This document shows positions 16,066 to 19,854 of a stretch of DNA of 19,854 bases, piece after piece (position 1 is the stretch's first letter; each line of letters starts with the position of its first letter). The notes under the pieces are model-generated. The model did not search any database. It was not told the DNA's origin and worked only from the letters and a program-made list of their open reading frames with translations. A program made the position numbers and the translations under genes. Origin of the DNA: Rhizobium sp. Q54 (lineage in GTDB: Bacteria > Bacteroidota > Bacteroidia > Flavobacteriales > Flavobacteriaceae); NCBI GenBank assembly GCA_943324395.2, contig CALPLL020000007.1, forward strand, positions 1-19,854. The letters run 5' to 3'.

Positions 16066-16986
16066 TTAGTTTTTATCAATACTTTCGATAGTATATTGTG
16101 GCATATTTCGTATCTCTTTAAGTACGATAGAAAAGTATTTATTAATTATTGATAGAAGAATAAAAATACCAGAAAACGAAAAGGATATAAAAAGCATAAT
16201 TGTTGTCCACCCTGCAATTACCTTTTCATTAAATAAATATTGATAAATTGAATAGCTTCCAATAAAAATTGAAATAGCTAAAAACAATATAGTCATATAT
16301 ACATTAATTTTATAACCAATATCAGTAAAGGAAAATAGTATATCTGAAGCCATTTTAACTTTTTCAGTAAATCCAGCAGAGCTTTTAATTTTACTATCTA
16401 AGTCAATAGTTAAACTTCCTTTAGTATAACCACTATAATTATGTAATATTTTACGATATTTAGTTTTGTCTTTTATTTTAGAAATTCCATTTACAGCCCT
16501 CCTAGTTAATATAGAGCAAATTTCCGTATCATACTCGATTTTGGTAGTCGAAAAATGATTTAATAAAAAATAAAAAAAAGTAGAACTAGAATCTCGGTTT
16601 TTATAAGACTTTAAGGACACAATATCAAAACCCTCACAAGATTTTTCATATAAATCAAAAATAATGTTCTCATTAAAAGAAAGGACAGGTGAATCAAGTT
16701 CAATTACAAAATCTCCAACCGAAAAATCAACTCCTACACAAATAGCAGTTTCTAATCCATGCTTAAACGCAAGGTTAATCAATGTAATTCTAGAATTATC
16801 ATTCTCCTTTATAAATTTTATTATTTCATTCTTCGTCTCGTCAATGCTTGAATCATTAACAACAATTATTTCAAAATTAATAAATCTTGCATTAATAAAA
16901 TTCAAAATTCGTCTTAATGTATCAGCAATTACAAATTGATTATTATATGTATATAAAACTACAGAAATAAATTCTTGATCTTTCAT
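16066..16986 (-). CDS. GtrB/DPM1-like membrane glycosyltransferase family 2 with altered DxD motif
   Basis: A 306-residue protein: GT-A domain (about 1-220) plus two C-terminal helices (about 228-250 and 258-286), the GtrB/ArnC/PglH-like architecture. FISVVLYTYNNQFVIADTL, FEIIVVNDSSIDET (38-51) and HGLETAICVGVDFSVGD (76-92) match the family, as does the tail: GW at 259-260 ahead of helix 2, and KEIRNMPQYTI at 290-300. The canonical DADLQDPPE metal motif is DSPVLSFNE here (98-106), so the second Asp is replaced by Pro. Such enzymes make undecaprenyl-phosphate sugars on the cytosolic face. With the motif altered it may have a changed donor, another metal mode, or an acceptor/scaffold role. It follows the FAD oxidoreductase by 2 bases. 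Confidence 0.83.
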   Translation of the reverse strand: MKDQEFISVVLYTYNNQFVIADTLRRILNFINARFINFEIIVVNDSSIDETKNEIIKFIKENDNSRITLINLAFKHGLETAICVGVDFSVGDFVIELDSPVLSFNENIIFDLYEKSCEGFDIVSLKSYKNRDSSSTFFYFLLNHFSTTKIEYDTEICSILTRRAVNGISKIKDKTKYRKILHNYSGYTKGSLTIDLDSKIKSSAGFTEKVKMASDILFSFTDIGYKINVYMTILFLAISIFIGSYSIYQYLFNEKVIAGWTTIMLFISFSFSGIFILLSIINKYFSIVLKEIRNMPQYTIESIDKN

Positions 16987-16988
16987 AA

Positions 16989-18122
16989 TTAATATTTTTC
17001 TAATATTTCATCTAAATCATACATTGTATTAAACTTACCAGATAAAACAGATATAAAGGTTGGATTTTGAGAAAATTCTTTAATAATAGTGGGGCGCGAA
17101 TCACTTATTTCAGATGATTTTAAAATAGGTTTAACAGCATATAAAGATTTTATATAGTCCATATTTATTCCATCTTTTAAGTATTTCATTGCAAGTTGGT
17201 TCATCGGATCCCATGCAGTTTTAGGCTTAGCTATACATAAATTACAGTTTTCAAGAGTATTTTCAGTACATTTTAAATTTATACTTTGGCAATCAAAACT
17301 CGGCAAATAACTATTACATGTTTTATGAGGTGTATGATGAACTGCACTCAAGCTATGAAAGCCCGTTAGTCCAAATGGCATAACCGAGAAAAATGGGCCA
17401 TCCATTACAGTAATACCCGATTTTTCAATATTCTTTGTTACTTTACAAAGAGAGATTTCAGCAATTTCGTATTTGACTTTAAACATTTCAAATCCAAATA
17501 AGTTCAATATTTGATTGACAGAAGCATATGTTGAATTCAGAACAAATGGCGAATATATTTCATAATTATTTAATCTTATAAAAAAATTATTGTTTTTTTT
17601 ATCGACCGATTCTATTCTTGAATTATATCTTAAATCTATGTTTTTACTGGTTTTAATGATTGAGATAAAATATTCACTTATTTTACTAGAATCTAAACTG
17701 TATTCCTCTGTTAAAAAAGCTTCTTCTATAACTCCTTTTTTAAAGTATTTGTTTTGATGTATAGGTGTGCAGGGAATTTCAGCAGCTTGACAAAATTTGT
17801 CGAAATTCTCAGCACTTGCGTAAGAGAAATTAGATGAAATAGCATAAATTTTTTCAAAACTTTTATTTATTGCAAAAGAGTAGTCCTTAATAAAACGATT
17901 ATAATAATGAGAGCTTTTCAAAGCGGTGGACAAACTACGTGGGTAATGGTATCCATTATGAACTCTTGCCTGATTAATATATGAGGCTCTCTGAAATGGT
18001 TGGGAATCATACTCTAAAATACAAATCTTTTTTAATGGGTGTTTTTGGGCAAGTTTTGTAGCTATATATAAACCATAAATACCTGCTCCGATAATAATAT
18101 AATCGTATCCTTTAATTTTCAT
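16989..18122 (-). CDS. FAD-dependent oxidoreductase (DAO family) with a cysteine-rich segment
   Basis: A 377-residue flavoprotein: N-terminal dinucleotide motif G12-A-G-I-Y-G17 with the acidic end of strand 2 (ILEYD, E37), then RASYINQARVHNGYHYPRS (45-63), a signature of DAO-type oxidases in polysaccharide loci. DAO enzymes oxidise amines or alcohols, passing electrons to FAD and then to oxygen or quinone. Residues 269-296 hold five cysteines (C269, C278, C285, C293, C296), in a protein with only four elsewhere, suggesting a metal-binding or disulfide insert. It is the first gene of a seven-gene block and follows the 185-base gap with a possible promoter. Its start ATG at 18122 immediately precedes the Rossmann strand (MKIKGYDYIIIGAG). 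Substrate not predictable; modification of a sugar or its lipid-linked form is inferred from neighbours. Confidence 0.85.
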   Translation of the reverse strand: MKIKGYDYIIIGAGIYGLYIATKLAQKHPLKKICILEYDSQPFQRASYINQARVHNGYHYPRSLSTALKSSHYYNRFIKDYSFAINKSFEKIYAISSNFSYASAENFDKFCQAAEIPCTPIHQNKYFKKGVIEEAFLTEEYSLDSSKISEYFISIIKTSKNIDLRYNSRIESVDKKNNNFFIRLNNYEIYSPFVLNSTYASVNQILNLFGFEMFKVKYEIAEISLCKVTKNIEKSGITVMDGPFFSVMPFGLTGFHSLSAVHHTPHKTCNSYLPSFDCQSINLKCTENTLENCNLCIAKPKTAWDPMNQLAMKYLKDGINMDYIKSLYAVKPILKSSEISDSRPTIIKEFSQNPTFISVLSGKFNTMYDLDEILEKY

Positions 18123-18155
18123 ATGATTCGTCTAAGTAATAAAATACGAATTTAA

Positions 18156-18183
18156 GTTATATAATAAAATATTTTCATGTCAA
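18156..18183 (-). promoter_or_regulatory. Possible sigma70-type promoter upstream of the FAD oxidoreductase block
   Basis: On the minus strand TTGACA (18178-18183) and TATAAC (18156-18161) are separated by 16 bases, placing a start site some 25-30 bases before the ATG at 18122. This lies in the only sizeable non-coding gap of the window (18123-18307). Caveat: Bacteroidota usually use TTTG and TAnnTTTG boxes; one TAnnTTTG match occurs on the minus strand at 18223-18230, without a convincing upstream box. In sequence this AT-rich, either match can arise by chance. Confidence 0.35.
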
Positions 18184-18307
18184 AAAATAGAAATACATCT
18201 AATTCTATAACATAATAATTACCAAATCTAATCTGGCAAAAACTTGGTGTTTAAATTAATTTCATAAATAATATTTTGAGGCATTTATTATTTGTAAATT
18301 GAAATCA

Positions 18308-19396
18308 TTACCACCCTTTTTTAATTAATTCTAACATTTTATTGCAATCTTCAATTGTAACCCACCAACCGCATGGTATGTGCACCAAACGTGAATAAAA
18401 TTTATCGAGATTAGGCATTTCTGCGGGGTAATCATTTAAATAAGTATGCAAATCATTTCGTTTGTGGATTTCAGAAGCCATAAAGTCATTATCTGCCATC
18501 ATTTTAATAAAATCATCTCTTCTTTCTACTTTTAAAGTATATAGCCAATAAGATGATTCTGAATTAGGATAATGTACAACCGTTTCTAATCCTGGTAATC
18601 CTTTAAGTTTTAAATCCAAATATTTACCAATAGTTTGATATTTTTGTATAAGTTCTTCAATTGTTTCTAATTGTACTAATCCAATCGTCGCATTGACATT
18701 ATTCATGTGATACTTATATCCTTGAAACTGAATATCATTGTCTAATCTACTTAGCTTTTTATCTAAACCAAACCATCTGATTAACTTCGCTTTTTCATAT
18801 AATTCTTTATCTTGAATTTGCAATGCTCCTCCGTCAATAGTAGTTAAATGTTTAATGGCTTGAAACGAAAAAACAGTAAAAGGAAAATGATTACCTGATT
18901 TTTTTTCATTATAAGTTGTTCCTAAGGCATGTGCTGCATCTTCAATAACTGGAATACTATACTTTAATGAAATTTCTTGGATGTTTTTTACATCTACAGG
19001 TGTTCCTGCATAATCAACAACAATTATTGCTTTTGTCTTTGAATTAATTGCATTTTCAATGGCTTTTGGCGAAATGTTACCTGTTTCATAATCAACATCT
19101 GCCCATCTGACTTTTGCACCCACCATTTTGATAGCAACATTCGTAGGTTCAGCGGTCATAGCTGTACTAATTACTTCATCCCCTTCTTTTACTCCCGCTA
19201 AAATCAAAGCAATATGTAAAGCTGCTGTCCCAGAATTTAACGACAAGGTATAACCACTACCTATAAATTCTTCGAACTTTTTTTCAAATTTTTCTACAAC
19301 TTCTCCCTGAGCAATATAGCCACTATACAAAACCTCTTCAATTTTTGGCATTAAAATTTCACGAGGTGGAATATATGTTTTAATTAATGGTAACAT
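18308..19396 (-). CDS. DegT/DnrJ/EryC1/StrS-family nucleotide-sugar aminotransferase (canonical active site)
   Basis: A 362-residue PLP-dependent aminotransferase with an intact active site: NSGTAALHIAL (54-64) binding the cofactor phosphate, IEDAAHALG (151-159) with D153 for the pyridine nitrogen, and FSFQAIKHLTTIDGG with the Schiff-base lysine K182. YHMNNVNATIG (229-239) and HIPCGWWV (339-346) complete the family pattern. It transfers an amino group from glutamate to a keto nucleotide sugar in the cytosol. The gene starts 2 bases after an FnlA-like 4,6-dehydratase/5-epimerase, so the likely substrate is that enzyme's UDP-2-acetamido-4-keto-6-deoxy-L-hexose, giving a 2,4-diamino sugar; this is inference. 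In the classic L-FucNAc pathway fnlA is followed by fnlB and fnlC, neither of which is visible here. Confidence 0.92.
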   Translation of the reverse strand: MLPLIKTYIPPREILMPKIEEVLYSGYIAQGEVVEKFEKKFEEFIGSGYTLSLNSGTAALHIALILAGVKEGDEVISTAMTAEPTNVAIKMVGAKVRWADVDYETGNISPKAIENAINSKTKAIIVVDYAGTPVDVKNIQEISLKYSIPVIEDAAHALGTTYNEKKSGNHFPFTVFSFQAIKHLTTIDGGALQIQDKELYEKAKLIRWFGLDKKLSRLDNDIQFQGYKYHMNNVNATIGLVQLETIEELIQKYQTIGKYLDLKLKGLPGLETVVHYPNSESSYWLYTLKVERRDDFIKMMADNDFMASEIHKRNDLHTYLNDYPAEMPNLDKFYSRLVHIPCGWWVTIEDCNKMLELIKKGW

Positions 19397-19398
19397 AG

Positions 19399-19854
19399 TT
19401 AATAGGAATGATTTTTCAATTCTTCTTGCACATAATCTAAAGTCAATAATAACTTTTTTAATTCCTCTTTTGTTAGTCGATTTGTATTGTGTGAATTATA
19501 CTCTTCATTTACCAATTTAGGGCCATCTTCTTGTAAATATTTGGTATAATTCAAATCTCTAAAATCGGCAGGTACTCTATAAAACTTTCCTAAATCTTCT
19601 GCCTTAGACATTTCTTCTTTCGAGCATAGGGTTTCATATATTTTTTCAGCGTGTCTCTCCCCAATAATATTAATTTCGTTTTTGGCATTGAATAATTCTT
19701 GTAAAGCTTCTGCTAAAACCTGAATAGTAGCTCCAGGTGATTTCTGTACAAAAATATCTCCTGGATTTCCATTTTGAAAAGCATACATAACCAATTCAAC
19801 CGAATCATCCAATGACATCATAAATCGAGTCATTTCTGGATTTGTTATAGTTAG
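19399..19854 (-). CDS. fnlA: UDP-GlcNAc 4,6-dehydratase/5-epimerase, FnlA/WbjB/CapE type (N-terminus outside window)
   Basis: The frame is open through the right edge, giving the C-terminal 151 residues (LTITNPEMTRFMMS at the edge to ELKNHSY); the Rossmann and catalytic part lies beyond 19854, so the internal Met at 19833 is not the start. PEMTRFMMSLDDSVELV, GDIFVQKSPGATI, IGERHAEKIYETL, FYRVPADFRDLNY and EYNSHNTNRL are characteristic of the FnlA/WbjB/CapE family, not of PseB or PglF, whose C-termini differ. The enzyme converts UDP-GlcNAc to UDP-2-acetamido-2,6-dideoxy-4-keto-L-hexose, first step to L-FucNAc or L-QuiNAc. A DegT aminotransferase, not FnlB, follows after 2 bases. I am sure of the family, less of the product. 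Confidence 0.88.
   Translation of the reverse strand, partial: LTITNPEMTRFMMSLDDSVELVMYAFQNGNPGDIFVQKSPGATIQVLAEALQELFNAKNEINIIGERHAEKIYETLCSKEEMSKAEDLGKFYRVPADFRDLNYTKYLQEDGPKLVNEEYNSHNTNRLTKEELKKLLLTLDYVQEELKNHSY

Noticed and set aside
16056..16079. TTG start extending the SDR gene by eight codons
   Set aside because: The ATG at 16055 puts the Rossmann motif at the expected distance from the N-terminus; the extension would overlap the preceding gene without any supporting similarity.
18266..18293. Inverted repeat of 8 bp (12-base loop) downstream of the canonical DegT gene
   Set aside because: Both arms are pure A/T with no U-run following, so the hairpin is weak and expected by chance at this composition.
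1..19854. tRNA, rRNA, CRISPR arrays, insertion sequences or phage genes
   Set aside because: I saw no cloverleaf, no regularly spaced repeats, and no transposase or integrase motifs; coding density is close to complete.

Overview
The window is a strongly AT-rich (roughly 30% GC by eye), densely packed stretch of a bacterial surface-polysaccharide (O-antigen or capsule type) biosynthesis locus. All 21 genes I can support lie on the minus strand, so transcription runs from high to low coordinates. The base composition, the Asn/Lys/Ile-rich proteins, weak or absent Shine-Dalgarno sequences and the gene repertoire suggest a member of the Bacteroidota, probably a flavobacterium; this is inference, since no ribosomal or marker gene is present.

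In order of transcription: (1) 19854-18308 holds the C-terminal part of an FnlA/WbjB/CapE-type UDP-GlcNAc 4,6-dehydratase/5-epimerase and a canonical DegT-family sugar aminotransferase (nucleotide-sugar supply). (2) A 185-base gap carries a possible promoter. (3) 18122-12005 is a compact seven-gene accessory block: FAD oxidoreductase, GtrB-like membrane glycosyltransferase, short-chain dehydrogenase, xylose-isomerase-like TIM barrel, small SMR/EamA-type transporter, DPM1-like glycosyltransferase and a large multi-pass membrane protein. It resembles the lipid-carrier logic of GtrA/GtrB/Gtr(type) or ArnC/ArnEF/ArnT, with three extra enzymes that could build an unusual sugar. (4) 11993-10420 has a second DegT homologue whose PLP lysine is replaced by arginine, coupled to a GNAT acetyltransferase. 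(5) 10423-5239 is the Wzx/Wzy core: flippase, GT2, polymerase, GT4. A strong hairpin sits at its end. (6) 5143-786 has a GT2, a WbuB-like GT4, a PglD/NeuD-like acyltransferase, the initiating PglC-type phosphoglycosyl transferase and a sugar epimerase. (7) A metallophosphoesterase, cut by the left edge, is translationally coupled to the epimerase.

Together, nucleotide sugars are made by the dehydratase, aminotransferase, acyltransferase and epimerase genes. The repeat unit would be started on undecaprenyl phosphate by the PglC-like enzyme, extended by four glycosyltransferases, flipped by Wzx and polymerised by Wzy. The seven-gene block would add a separately made and flipped lipid-linked residue on the outer face. 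The most noteworthy signals are the lysine-less aminotransferase, the seven-gene block as a unit, and poly-G tracts (G8 and G7) inside two glycosyltransferase genes of this AT-rich locus, which could be phase-variation switches.
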